25,368 nucleotides of DNA. Origin: a candidate division Zixibacteria bacterium SM23_81 (GTDB lineage: Bacteria > SM23-81). The stretch spans positions 1 through 25,368 of the forward strand of contig LJUY01000038.1 of assembly GCA_001304015.1 (NCBI GenBank), given 5' to 3'. The notes below the pieces were generated by a model. The model searched no databases. It saw only the letters and a program-made list of their open reading frames with translations, and was not told the DNA's origin. This document shows, piece by piece, positions 15,709 to 23,339 of the stretch. The translations under genes and the position numbers were made by a program. Each line of letters starts with the position of its first letter. Position 1 is the stretch's first letter.

Positions 15709-16884
15709 TCACATCCCCAGAGCGTCCTTGACTTTCCCCCAAAAGCTCCTTCCGGGTTTGGGAGGCTCTATGCCCTCCGTCTTGGCCAGCTCTGCAAAAA
15801 GCTTTTTGGCCTCCTCGCTCAACTTTGTGGGCGTCCACACGACGATCTTGACCAGTTCATCCCCGACGCCATAGCCCCGAACATGAGGGATTCCTTTTCC
15901 CTTCAGTCTAAATACCTTACCTGACTGTGTTCCCGGTGGAATTCGGATTTTCATATGGCTGTCCAGAGTGGGCACCTCTAACTCATCACCCAGTGCGGCC
16001 TGGCTGTAGCTGATAGGCACCTCGCAGATGATATCGTTATCCCGACGGGTGAAATATTCGTCCTCCTTTTCCTCGATGAACACGAGCACATCACCCGGGG
16101 GTCCACCCCGTGGTCCCACATTCCCTCGGCTGCGGATGGGGATATAGTTGCCCTCGCTGACCCCAGCGGGGATCTTGACGGAGATGGTGGTGGAACCACG
16201 CATGCGACCCTCGCCACCACACTTGGGACATGGATGGGCGATAACCTGGCCTGAGCCCCCACAGACGTTACATGTCGCCACGTTCACGAACTGACCAAAG
16301 AAAGACCTGCTCACCTGGCGAATTTCACCGGTGCCCTGACAGCTGGCGCAGGTCTTTAACGACCCTTCCTCAGAAGCTCCGGTGCCGCCACAGGCATCGC
16401 ATTTTTCCAGCCGTTTGACCCGAAGCCGTTTCTCGACCCCTGTGGCGATCTCAGCCAGGGACAATTTGAGCCTCACCTGGAGATCGGAGCCCCTGCGCTG
16501 AGCCGCCCTCCGGCGACCTGTCCGAGTTCCGAAGAGATCCCCGAACAAGCCCCCACCAAACAGACCTCCCAGGTTGCCTAGAAGGTCCTGCAAATCCGAA
16601 TCGTGTAAGTGTCTGTAGATAAAATCAGATATATCAAAGCCATCCCTGCCGAAAGTCCCCCGGAGGCCATCGTGTCCAAACTGGTCGTAGGTTGATTTTT
16701 TCTGTGCATCGCTGAGCACCTCGTAAGCCTCAGCGGCCTCCTTGAATTTCTCCTCGGCCTCCTTGCTGCCCGGATTTCTATCGGGATGATATTTCAAGGC
16801 CAGCTTACGATAGGCCCGCTTGATTTCTTCCTGGGAAGCGCTACGAGAAACTCCCAAAATCTCGTAATAATCCCTTAAGGCCAT
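15709..16884 (-). CDS. dnaJ: Chaperone protein DnaJ (Hsp40)
   Basis: DnaJ delivers unfolded proteins to DnaK and stimulates its ATPase. It is 391 aa (normal for type I). The J domain is residues 1-70, with HPD at 33-35. The linker is Gly/Phe-rich but short (about 100-119, '[19 protein letters not shown]'), and a Gly/Ser-poor '[12 protein letters not shown]' follows. The four zinc motifs CxxCxGxG are at C162/C165, C179/C182, C205/C208 and C219/C222. The C-terminal substrate-binding domains follow ('[19 protein letters not shown]' on). ATG 16884 has AAGGAG 6 nt upstream. It lies 150 nt after dnaK, and that gap contains hairpins. It is followed directly by prmA. Confidence 0.97.
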   Translation of the reverse strand: MALRDYYEILGVSRSASQEEIKRAYRKLALKYHPDRNPGSKEAEEKFKEAAEAYEVLSDAQKKSTYDQFGHDGLRGTFGRDGFDISDFIYRHLHDSDLQDLLGNLGGLFGGGLFGDLFGTRTGRRRAAQRRGSDLQVRLKLSLAEIATGVEKRLRVKRLEKCDACGGTGASEEGSLKTCASCQGTGEIRQVSRSFFGQFVNVATCNVCGGSGQVIAHPCPKCGGEGRMRGSTTISVKIPAGVSEGNYIPIRSRGNVGPRGGPPGDVLVFIEEKEDEYFTRRDNDIICEVPISYSQAALGDELEVPTLDSHMKIRIPPGTQSGKVFRLKGKGIPHVRGYGVGDELVKIVVWTPTKLSEEAKKLFAELAKTEGIEPPKPGRSFWGKVKDALGM

Positions 16885-16904
16885 GGTTCTCCTTGGACAG
16901 CAAT

Positions 16905-16947
16905 CTCTGGAGCATTACGGAGATCTAATCCAGCCACATCTCCAGAG
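16905..16947 (-). other. Inverted repeat in the dnaK-dnaJ gap (proximal to dnaJ)
   Basis: CTCTGGAG (16905-16912) and CTCCAGAG (16940-16947) are perfect 8-bp arms with a 27-nt loop, and some extra pairing is possible (GAGAT/ATCTC). It lies 20 nt upstream of the dnaJ start in the dnaK-dnaJ transcript, close to the ribosome site. No T-tract follows, so it is not a plain terminator. Confidence 0.5.
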
Positions 16948-16970
16948 TCGACGTCCCCCCATCAAAGTTG

Positions 16971-17011
16971 AGGGCTGAGAGAACTCTGGTGGATGCGCAT
17001 CTCTCAGCCCT
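16971..17011 (-). other. Strong inverted repeat after dnaK (no T-tract)
   Basis: Perfect 12-bp arms AGGGCTGAGAGA (16971-16982) and TCTCTCAGCCCT (17000-17011) enclose a 17-nt loop. The hairpin begins about 24 nt after the dnaK stop. Without a T-tract it probably acts in mRNA stability, processing or partial attenuation between dnaK and dnaJ, where many bacteria lower dnaJ expression relative to dnaK. Confidence 0.75.
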
Positions 17012-17034
17012 CACGAATCCCCACTTTAAGCGAG

Positions 17035-18999
17035 CTATTTTTTATCCCCGCCCTTGTCCTTCTCTTTCCCCTTATCCTTGTCCTCATCGACCACTTCAAA
17101 CTCGGCGTCTACAGGCCCCTCGCCCTCTTTGGTCGTCTCGGGTCTCTCCGCGGTCTCTTCGCTAGCTGCGGTTTTTCCCGCCTGGCCTTGTTGTTGTGCA
17201 GTGGTCTGCTTATAAACCTCTTCGGCCAATTTGTGAGAAGCCTGGGTAAGGGCCTCGACAGCCTGGTTGATCTGGTCCACCTGATCAGATTTGATAGCTT
17301 CCTTTACCCCTTGAAGGGCTTCCTCGATCTTCTTTTTATCCTGGGCCCCTATTTTGTCGCCATACTCCTTGATAGATTTCTCAGTGGTGTACATCAGCTG
17401 GTCGGCCCTGTTCCTGGCCTCGATGAGCTCGCGTTTCTTTTTATCCTCTTCGGCGTGAGATTCAGCATCGTGTACCATGCGATCGATTTCAGTCTGAGAG
17501 AGACCGCTGGAGGCTTGGATTTGGATCTTCTGCTCCTTGCCCGTGGCCAGATCTTTTGCTGAAACGTGGACGATCCCGTTGGCATCGATGTCGAAGGCTA
17601 CCTCAATTTGAGGGATGCCCCGAGGGGCTGGGGGAATGCCCACCAAGTCAAATCTCCCCAGAGTGCGGTTGTCCAGGGCCATCTCCCTCTCACCCTGCAG
17701 CACTTGGATGCTCACCGCTGGCTGATTGTCGGCGGCGGTGGTGAAAATGTTGCTCTTGCGCGTTGGAATGGTGGTATTTCTCTCGATGAGCCTAGTCATA
17801 ACGCCGCCCAGGGTCTCGATGCCCAAAGAGAGTGGAGTGACATCCAGAAGCAGCACGTCCTTGATGTCTCCAGCGAGAACTCCAGCCTGAATGGCCGCCC
17901 CGATGGCCACCACCTCGTCGGGATTCACCCCCTTGTGCGGTTCTTTTGCGAACACCTCCTTGACCGTTTTCTGAACCATGGGCATTCGGGTTTGTCCACC
18001 CACCAGAATGACCTCGTCGATGTCTTGTGCTGAGAGCTTTGCGTCCTTCAAGGCCTGTCGGCAGGGGCCTCTGGTCCGCTCCACCAAATCCCCCACCAGT
18101 TGCTCCAGTTTGGCTTTGCTTAAGGTCAAATCCAGGTGTTTGGGGCCCGACTGGTCGGCGGTGATAAAGGGCAAGTTGATATTGGTCTGCATGGTGGTAG
18201 ACAGCTCGCATTTGGCCTTCTCGGCGGCCTCCTTAAGCCTCTGCAAAGCCATATTATCTTTGCGCAAGTCGATGCCGTGTTGTTTCTTGAATTCGTCAGC
18301 CAACCAGTCTATGACGCGCTGGTCGAAGTTGTCGCCGCCCAGGTGGGTATCTCCGTTGGTGGATTTCACCTCAAACACTCCTTCTCCCAGCTCCAATATG
18401 GAGATGTCGAAGGTGCCACCGCCCAGGTCGAAGACAGCGATCTTCTCATCCTTTTTCTTGTCCATCCCATAGGCAAGAGCTGCTGCCGTAGGCTCGTTAA
18501 TGATGCGCAATACCTCCAGACCTGCGATTTTGCCCGCGTCTTTAGTGGCCTGGCGTTGAGAATCGTTGAAATACGCGGGCACTGTGACGACGGCCTGCTT
18601 CACTTCAGACCCGAGATACTCCTCGGCCGTCTTTTTCATGGCCTGAAGTATCATGGCCGATATCTCCGGAGGAGCATACTCCTTATCTCCCGCTTTGACC
18701 CGTGCATCTCCGTTGGCCGCCTCCACCACCTGGTAAGGAACCAGTTTTTCCTCCTCCACCACCTCATTGTGCTTGCGTCCCATGAATCTCTTGATGGAGA
18801 AGATGGTATTTTCCGCGTTGGTGATGGCCTGCCTCTTGGCCACTTGCCCCACCAATCGCTCACCCCCCTTTGTAAAAGCCACCACCGACGGCGTGGTGCG
18901 GGAACCCTCGGGATTGGGGATCACCGTTGGTTCTCCACCCTCCATCACCGACACACAGCTATTGGTGGTGCCCAAATCGATGCCGATGACCTTGCTCAT
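17035..18999 (-). CDS. dnaK: Chaperone protein DnaK (Hsp70)
   Basis: DnaK is an ATP-driven chaperone that works with DnaJ and GrpE. It is 654 aa, slightly longer than the usual 610-640. The ATPase domain opens with '[19 protein letters not shown]' and has '[21 protein letters not shown]', '[14 protein letters not shown]' and '[21 protein letters not shown]'. It closes near '[17 protein letters not shown]'. The linker '[20 protein letters not shown]' joins the peptide-binding domain. The C-terminal tail (about 600-654) is long, with a Gln/Ala/Glu stretch, the conserved 'DAEFEVVDE' and then an Asp/Lys-rich '[15 protein letters not shown]' end. This lysine-aspartate tail beyond 'EVVDE' accounts for the extra length. 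ATG 18999 follows AAAGGGG, 21 nt after grpE. Controlled by HrcA through the CIRCE upstream. Confidence 0.98.
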   Translation of the reverse strand: MSKVIGIDLGTTNSCVSVMEGGEPTVIPNPEGSRTTPSVVAFTKGGERLVGQVAKRQAITNAENTIFSIKRFMGRKHNEVVEEEKLVPYQVVEAANGDARVKAGDKEYAPPEISAMILQAMKKTAEEYLGSEVKQAVVTVPAYFNDSQRQATKDAGKIAGLEVLRIINEPTAAALAYGMDKKKDEKIAVFDLGGGTFDISILELGEGVFEVKSTNGDTHLGGDNFDQRVIDWLADEFKKQHGIDLRKDNMALQRLKEAAEKAKCELSTTMQTNINLPFITADQSGPKHLDLTLSKAKLEQLVGDLVERTRGPCRQALKDAKLSAQDIDEVILVGGQTRMPMVQKTVKEVFAKEPHKGVNPDEVVAIGAAIQAGVLAGDIKDVLLLDVTPLSLGIETLGGVMTRLIERNTTIPTRKSNIFTTAADNQPAVSIQVLQGEREMALDNRTLGRFDLVGIPPAPRGIPQIEVAFDIDANGIVHVSAKDLATGKEQKIQIQASSGLSQTEIDRMVHDAESHAEEDKKKRELIEARNRADQLMYTTEKSIKEYGDKIGAQDKKKIEEALQGVKEAIKSDQVDQINQAVEALTQASHKLAEEVYKQTTAQQQGQAGKTAASEETAERPETTKEGEGPVDAEFEVVDEDKDKGKEKDKGGDKK

Positions 19000-19020
19000 C
19001 TCGTGATACCCCTTTCGATT

Positions 19021-19578
19021 TTACTTCTTTCTCTTCCCGGTTTTCTTCCTCACCTTGGCGGTCACTTCCTCCATTGCCTTGGAAACCACAACCCTCGCCG
19101 GACGGAGCAGCTTATCATGCAGCATGTAGCCACGCTGTATCTCACTTACCACCGTTTCCTGCGGGTGGTGATGATCCTCCACCTGTAACACTGCCTCGTG
19201 CTGATGCGGATCAAAAGGCTTTCCCACAGCCTCGATGTATTCCAATCCTTCCTTGGCCAGAAGCTCTCGCAGGTGCTGGTAAATAAGCTCGACCCCCTCA
19301 TGGAATGAGTCGAAATCCTTGGCGCTCTTAGCAGAATCCAGGGCTCGTTCGAAGTTGTCGAGCACATCCACAAGTTGAAAGATCAAATTCTGGTTAGCTG
19401 TTTTCACAAGCTGCTCGAACTCCCTAGCAGTTCTCTTTTTGTAATTATCGAATTCCGCTGCCAGGCGAAGTACGCGATCCTCGAGCTCCCTTCTCTTCTC
19501 CTCGCTGAGATTCAATTGCTCCTTGAGTGGAGAGGATCTTCCCTTTTTTTTGGCCTTTTTGGCGACAGGATCATCCAT
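19021..19578 (-). CDS. grpE: Nucleotide exchange factor GrpE
   Basis: GrpE releases ADP from DnaK. It is 185 aa, family length. The N-terminus is lysine-rich and likely disordered (about 1-25). A long coiled coil runs from about 25 to 80 ('LSEEKRRELEDRVLRLAAEFDNYKKRTAREF'), with the family mark 'AEFDNYKKRT'. The compact beta domain follows, with 'GVELIYQHLRELLAKEGLEYIEAVGKPFDPHQHEAVL' and 'VVSEIQRGYMLHDKLLRPARVVVSK'. The C-terminus is basic ('TAKVRKKTGKRKK'). ATG 19578 is 9 nt after hrcA. Its ribosome site GAGGT overlaps the hrcA stop codon (TGAGG), which couples the two genes. Confidence 0.97.
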   Translation of the reverse strand: MDDPVAKKAKKKGRSSPLKEQLNLSEEKRRELEDRVLRLAAEFDNYKKRTAREFEQLVKTANQNLIFQLVDVLDNFERALDSAKSAKDFDSFHEGVELIYQHLRELLAKEGLEYIEAVGKPFDPHQHEAVLQVEDHHHPQETVVSEIQRGYMLHDKLLRPARVVVSKAMEEVTAKVRKKTGKRKK

Positions 19579-19587
19579 AGTAAAACC

Positions 19588-20646
19588 TCATTCACTCCAC
19601 ATGTCGCTAAGCAAATGAGCCATATAGTCGACAACGGCGCATAGCTTGGCATACCGCATCCGTGTGGGACCTATAATACCCACAGTACCACCGACTTTGC
19701 CCACACGATAGGTGGCCGTCAAGAGGCTGTAATGGTGCATGTCCCCTCGGGCATGTTCACTCCCAATGGTGATGGCCACCCCCTCCTGACCTCGCCTGGA
19801 GAGCAATTCTCCCAGGGCTTTTCCTTCCTCAAGCAGATTCATCAGCGTCTGGAGTTTAAGATGATCTCTGAACTCAGGTTGTCTCACGATGTTGGTGGTC
19901 CCTCCAAAATACAGGTGTGCTGCCTCCGAAAAGTCGAAAAACATGTGTGCCGAATCGATGATGAGCTGAACCAGCTTGGAATCTCCAAAGGCGAGGTCGC
20001 GTATCCGTTTACGAAGATTCTCCCGTATCTCCCTGATGGAAAGGCCGTTCAGACGCTCGTTAAGAACTCTGGAGGTCTCCAGAAGCTTCTCCTCCCCAAT
20101 GGAAGAGTGGATTTCCATGACCACCGTTTTGACCAATCCCGATTTGATGGTCAGAACCAATAGGATCTTTTTCTCAGCCAGGGGCAGGAGTTCCATACGC
20201 TGAAAAACGCCCTGCTGAAAGCGAGGCGTCAGGGTGACACCCAGTTGTTTGGAAACTAAGCCCAGAACATGAGCTGTCTGTACCAAGATTTCGTCGATGT
20301 CTCTGCTCTCTATCTTGACCTCGGAACGGATGTGCTCCTTCTCCGACTCAGACAGCGACCAAGGCTTCATCAGGGAGTCCACATAAAAGCGATAACCTTT
20401 GTCGGTTGGGATGCGGCCTGCCGAGGTATGAGGCTGGTAGAGAAATCCCAAGGTCTCCAGGGTATTGAGAGTGTTACGGATGCTAGCTGGGCTGAGGCCC
20501 AACCGGCGATGACGAGCCAAGTAAGGAGATCCTACCGGTTCGGCTGCAGAGACGTATCGATTGATTACCGTCTCCAATATCCGCCTACCCCGCTTGTCCA
20601 GGGCGTTTTTTAACTCCTTATTTTCCAGCAAATTATTAGACCTCAT
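19588..20646 (-). CDS. hrcA: Heat-inducible transcription repressor HrcA
   Basis: HrcA represses class I heat-shock genes by binding CIRCE and needs GroEL for activity (family knowledge). It is 352 aa, normal. The N-terminal winged helix (about 18-92) includes 'RILETVINRYVSAAEPVGSPYLARH' and 'SPASIRNTLNTLETLGFLYQPHTSAGRIPTDKGYRFYVD'. The central and C-terminal parts have 'LLVLTIKSGLVKTVVMEI', 'GSEHARGDMHHYSLLTATYRVGKVGGTVGIIGPTRMRYAKLCAVVDYMA', which closes the family. It heads the operon hrcA-grpE-dnaK-dnaJ-prmA-rsmE. The ATG at 20646 lies only 3 nt downstream of CIRCE, whose right arm supplies the GGAG ribosome site about 9 nt from the ATG. Confidence 0.97.
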   Translation of the reverse strand: MRSNNLLENKELKNALDKRGRRILETVINRYVSAAEPVGSPYLARHRRLGLSPASIRNTLNTLETLGFLYQPHTSAGRIPTDKGYRFYVDSLMKPWSLSESEKEHIRSEVKIESRDIDEILVQTAHVLGLVSKQLGVTLTPRFQQGVFQRMELLPLAEKKILLVLTIKSGLVKTVVMEIHSSIGEEKLLETSRVLNERLNGLSIREIRENLRKRIRDLAFGDSKLVQLIIDSAHMFFDFSEAAHLYFGGTTNIVRQPEFRDHLKLQTLMNLLEEGKALGELLSRRGQEGVAITIGSEHARGDMHHYSLLTATYRVGKVGGTVGIIGPTRMRYAKLCAVVDYMAHLLSDMWSE

Positions 20647-20649
20647 CAG

Positions 20650-20676
20650 TTAGCACTCCGGAACCTTGAGTGCTAA
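20650..20676 (-). promoter_or_regulatory. CIRCE operator (HrcA binding site)
   Basis: This is a perfect match to the consensus TTAGCACTC-N9-GAGTGCTAA: left arm 20650-20658, 9-bp spacer and right arm 20668-20676. It lies between the promoter (20689-20717) and the hrcA ATG (20646), so HrcA bound here would block the start of transcription. In the RNA the same repeat can form a 9-bp stem that includes the hrcA ribosome site. Confidence 0.98.
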
Positions 20677-20688
20677 AAATCAGTTCTT

Positions 20689-20717
20689 AAAATAATAACA
20701 TGCGCCGTTTTTGTCAA
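20689..20717 (-). promoter_or_regulatory. Sigma-A promoter of the hrcA heat-shock operon
   Basis: In minus orientation TTGACA (20712-20717), a 17-bp spacer and TATTTT (20689-20694) followed by AA. CIRCE begins 12 bp downstream, spanning the expected start region. Heat control is therefore by repression of a housekeeping promoter, not by a sigma-32-type factor. Confidence 0.82.
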
Positions 20718-20939
20718 TAGAAATTCAGCCAAGCCTCAAACCCCATTATGGCCCGGCGATGAAAAAAACAATCCGCAAAAGGCCACAGCGCACTTCTCCA
20801 CTAAAAGAAGCCTCGCTGAGGTGTATCGAAGAAAGAGCTTGACCTTCCTGTTGACGTCCTTAACTGCAAGCTCACATCGCAGTTCCGCTGGGGCCATCCT
20901 AATTTTTCATTTCACGTTGTTTGCAGCCTCCGTGACCTC
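20718..20939 (-). other. Gap with only a weak terminator-like hairpin
   Basis: I see no gene in these 222 bp. In minus orientation CCTC-AGC-GAGG (20811-20821) followed by CTTCTTTT could be a weak terminator for the small membrane-protein gene ending at 20940, but the stem is only 4 bp. A short open frame on the minus strand at 20736-20897 was considered and rejected. Confidence 0.3.
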
Positions 20940-21272
20940 TTACCTGACTGCCTCCTGCATGGCCTCCATGAGTTCATCCACTTCATGGGTTTCCAGCTTT
21001 TTGTCGGCCCACGCCGCCTGGAAAAGGTCCAGGATTTCTTTCACCTCTTCCCTTTCTACACGACCTTCCTTTATGGCCGCTATGAACTGGTCCATGGTCT
21101 GTCTGGCCATGGCCTCGTCATAGTCCACGGGCAAATTAGCTAAAATCTGATCGACCATTTTGTCCGCAAACCAGTCAGCGATTTTTCCCCGATTGAAGTA
21201 GAAAACTGCAGCAACGATGATGAGCACCAAGATGACAATCAGGACAGCGATCAGACACCCTTTGCCCTTCAT
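20940..21272 (-). CDS. Small single-pass membrane protein of unknown function
   Basis: I do not recognise the family. This 110-aa protein has a basic start (MKGKG), one strong hydrophobic segment at about residues 5-26 ('CLIAVLIVILVLIIVAAVFYF'), then a charged, helical C-terminal part (about 30-110) rich in Asp and Glu. With a short basic N-terminus in front, the C-terminal part is probably outside the cytoplasm, but topology is uncertain. ATG 21272 has a strong GGAGGAGG about 3-10 nt upstream. It follows the ABC1-family kinase gene by 38 nt and probably shares its transcript. The pairing hints at a linked role at the membrane, but that is inference. Confidence 0.8.
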   Translation of the reverse strand: MKGKGCLIAVLIVILVLIIVAAVFYFNRGKIADWFADKMVDQILANLPVDYDEAMARQTMDQFIAAIKEGRVEREEVKEILDLFQAAWADKKLETHEVDELMEAMQEAVR

Positions 21273-21310
21273 AAACCTCCTCCTTTCGGAGAGTCACCCT
21301 GCCGCTAAAC

Positions 21311-22993
21311 TCAGAGTCTTCCAGACCTAAGAATGGCGATGATCAACCAAAGGCCCAGCAGACCCGCGAAGACAAAACCAAATATGCCGAAGATGGAGTA
21401 GCCAAACAGAAATGGACCAACCTCCAGCCGCACGATGAGGGAGGAACCCACAATGAGGGCCGCAATGATCAGGCTAAAAGATATGCGGTTGCTCGCCCGG
21501 TCCAGCTCTGTGATCAGCCTATCTAAGCCTCTATGCCTGAATTCCACAGCCAGCTGGCCTTGGCGCACTTTCTGTAAGATGGAACCCAGCTCCTGAGGCA
21601 ATAGCGTTAGCAGCCGGCGAAGATCCTTTCCGGTCCGAAGCAGCTCCCGGAGAATCCTCTGGGGATCATATCGCCTTTGGAGCATTTTCTTGACGAAAGG
21701 CTCCGCCTCTGTCAGAAAGTTGTAGTCGGGATCCAGCAGCCGTCCCACCTCCTCGTAAGTGCCCAAGGCCCTCCCCAGCAACATGAACTCCGACCGTATT
21801 CTAACCTGATATCTGTTGGAGATCTGGAAGAGATCCTCCACCACCGTTTGCATGTTTACCCTGCTCAATGGGATGCCCGTATACTTGTCCACGAGGTCAG
21901 CCAAATGCAGCTTAAAGGCTATCAGATCAATCTGTTCGCCGATGATCCCCATCTCAAGGTAGAGCCGAGCTATTTCGTCCACATCACGGCGAAAAAGAGC
22001 CACCAGGAGCTCGGAAAGCTGCATCATCATTGCCGGGCTCAAACGACCCATCATGCCGAAGTCGACGGGAGCGATGACGTTGTCCGTCAACACAAAGAGA
22101 TTGCCTGGATGGGGATCAGCGTGAAAAAAACCGTCCTCAAATATTTGCTTCAGGAGCGCCCGCCCGCCGTTTCGGGCAACGACCCGTCTGTCTAGACCAA
22201 GTTCCTCGAACCGACCCAGCTCTGAGATCTTCAGCCCGTCCACCAGCTCTGTGGTCAAAACCTTAGAGGAACTCAGCTCCCAGTAGACCTTGGGGACACG
22301 AATCGATTTTTCCTCGGCAAAGTTTCTGGCGAAGATCTCCATATTCCTGGCCTCATTGATGAAATCAACCTCTCGCTGCGTGGTCCGATCCAGTTCGTCT
22401 ACAATACCCACAGGATCATACCTTTGGCTCTCGGGGACATGTTTGACAAGAAGTTGAGCCAGATCCCGCAGAATGTTCATATCCTCCTGCATCACCTCCC
22501 GGACTTTGGGGCGCTGCACCTTCACGATGACCTTTTCCCCATCAAGAGTCTTGGCCTCATGGACCTGAGCTAAAGAAGCAGAAGCCAGCGGTTTTTGATT
22601 GATGGCCGCAAAGAGTTCCTCAGAAGGACGGCCAAATTCCTCCCTGATCACCCCGTTCACCACGCTGAAATCAATGGCGGATACCTCATCCTGAAGTTTG
22701 GTCAGTTCCGCCACATACTCGGGCGGAATCAAGAAGGGCCGCATGCTCAGCACCTGCCCTAATTTGATGAAGGTCGGCCCCAGCTCCTCCAAAGCCAGCC
22801 TGACCTGCTCCGAAGGAGAGGCTTCGACGACCTTTCTCAGCCTGGGCAATGCCAACTTTCGCCCCCTGAGAAAATACACGGAGATCCTCATGCGATTTAG
22901 GATGTGCCCGAAACCGTACTTCAGAAGCACGGCCAGGATGTGACGAAGCCGCTTGAGGTGGCGATACCCCTTACCGATTCTGGGGATGGCCAT
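21311..22993 (-). CDS. ABC1/UbiB (AarF/ADCK) family atypical kinase
   Basis: These are protein-kinase-like ATPases that support isoprenoid quinone synthesis in bacteria and mitochondria. At 560 aa it matches UbiB-type length. The family signature KxGQ is at 77-80 ('FIKLGQVLSMRPFLIPPEYVAELTKLQD'). The alanine-rich nucleotide loop is at about 137-147 ('ASASLAQVHEA') and the invariant lysine is K158 in 'VIVKVQRP'. The catalytic-loop equivalent is 'HADPHPGNLF' (291-300) and the metal-binding DFG is at 311-313. Two C-terminal transmembrane helices lie at about 505-525 and 530-552, as in UbiB. ATG 22993 has GAGGAG 9 nt upstream. It has its own promoter, with a leader of about 240 nt. Whether the quinone is ubiquinone or menaquinone cannot be told, so I give no symbol. 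Confidence 0.92.
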   Translation of the reverse strand: MAIPRIGKGYRHLKRLRHILAVLLKYGFGHILNRMRISVYFLRGRKLALPRLRKVVEASPSEQVRLALEELGPTFIKLGQVLSMRPFLIPPEYVAELTKLQDEVSAIDFSVVNGVIREEFGRPSEELFAAINQKPLASASLAQVHEAKTLDGEKVIVKVQRPKVREVMQEDMNILRDLAQLLVKHVPESQRYDPVGIVDELDRTTQREVDFINEARNMEIFARNFAEEKSIRVPKVYWELSSSKVLTTELVDGLKISELGRFEELGLDRRVVARNGGRALLKQIFEDGFFHADPHPGNLFVLTDNVIAPVDFGMMGRLSPAMMMQLSELLVALFRRDVDEIARLYLEMGIIGEQIDLIAFKLHLADLVDKYTGIPLSRVNMQTVVEDLFQISNRYQVRIRSEFMLLGRALGTYEEVGRLLDPDYNFLTEAEPFVKKMLQRRYDPQRILRELLRTGKDLRRLLTLLPQELGSILQKVRQGQLAVEFRHRGLDRLITELDRASNRISFSLIIAALIVGSSLIVRLEVGPFLFGYSIFGIFGFVFAGLLGLWLIIAILRSGRL

Positions 22994-23240
22994 GCAACAG
23001 ACTCCTCGGAAATTCTAGCGGTTGATTACAAAAGGGATGTATTGAGCTCAAGTTTCGCGGTTTGCTGATTCAGCTCCATCCATACAAGGCGAGGGCTTGA
23101 AGATCAGCATTTATGATTTCGCGACCCTCGCCTCGCTCTCGATTCCCAATCCACCGCTGCAAGCCGCGCTTCTACCCTAAATCTCGTGCTCTTTATGTTC
23201 TTTGTCCCCTTGCTTCGTAGAAAACTCCAGTTCCCCCCAA
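22994..23240 (-). other. Long leader of the ABC1-kinase gene with a hairpin
   Basis: About 240 nt of untranslated leader lie between the predicted start (near 23234) and the ATG at 22993. The clearest structure is a perfect 9-bp inverted repeat, AGGCGAGGG (23087-23095) and CCCTCGCCT (23125-23133), with a 29-nt loop. I do not recognise a known riboswitch, and no T-tract follows, so it is not a terminator. No convincing gene is present. Confidence 0.5.
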
Positions 23241-23269
23241 TTAATACCACAAAAGACCCTTTATGTCAA
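23241..23269 (-). promoter_or_regulatory. Sigma-A promoter of the ABC1-kinase operon
   Basis: In minus orientation TTGACA (23264-23269), a 17-bp spacer and TATTAA (23241-23246). It starts 10 bp after the T-tract of the phaR terminator, so the two transcription units are tightly packed but separate. Confidence 0.78.
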
Positions 23270-23279
23270 CAAAATTTCC

Positions 23280-23311
23280 AAAAAAACGAACCGCCGGCAC
23301 CTAGCCGACGG
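23280..23311 (-). terminator. Rho-independent terminator of the phaR-like gene
   Basis: In minus orientation CCGTCGGC (23304-23311) pairs with GCCGGCGG (23291-23298) through a 5-nt loop with one G-T pair. TTCG and then seven T residues follow (23280-23286). It lies 28 nt after the stop at 23340. Confidence 0.9.
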
Positions 23312-23339
23312 TCAGTCAAGGTTCTATGAACAAAGCCGA

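Noticed and set aside
15707-15838. N-terminal extension of prmA into dnaJ
   Set aside because: It overlaps the dnaJ coding end in another frame; the PrmA family begins at the ATG at 15706.
18136-19188. A 350-codon open frame on the plus strand opposite dnaK
   Set aside because: It lies wholly antisense to dnaK and grpE, matches no family I know, and arises from the codon bias of those genes.
20736-20897. A 53-codon minus-strand open frame after the small membrane protein gene
   Set aside because: The only possible ribosome site touches the ATG, the sequence has no recognisable pattern, and it runs into the region before the heat-shock promoter.
22994-23240. Possible riboswitch in the ABC1-kinase leader
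   Set aside because: One GC-rich stem is present but no known conserved core and no terminator or anti-terminator pair.
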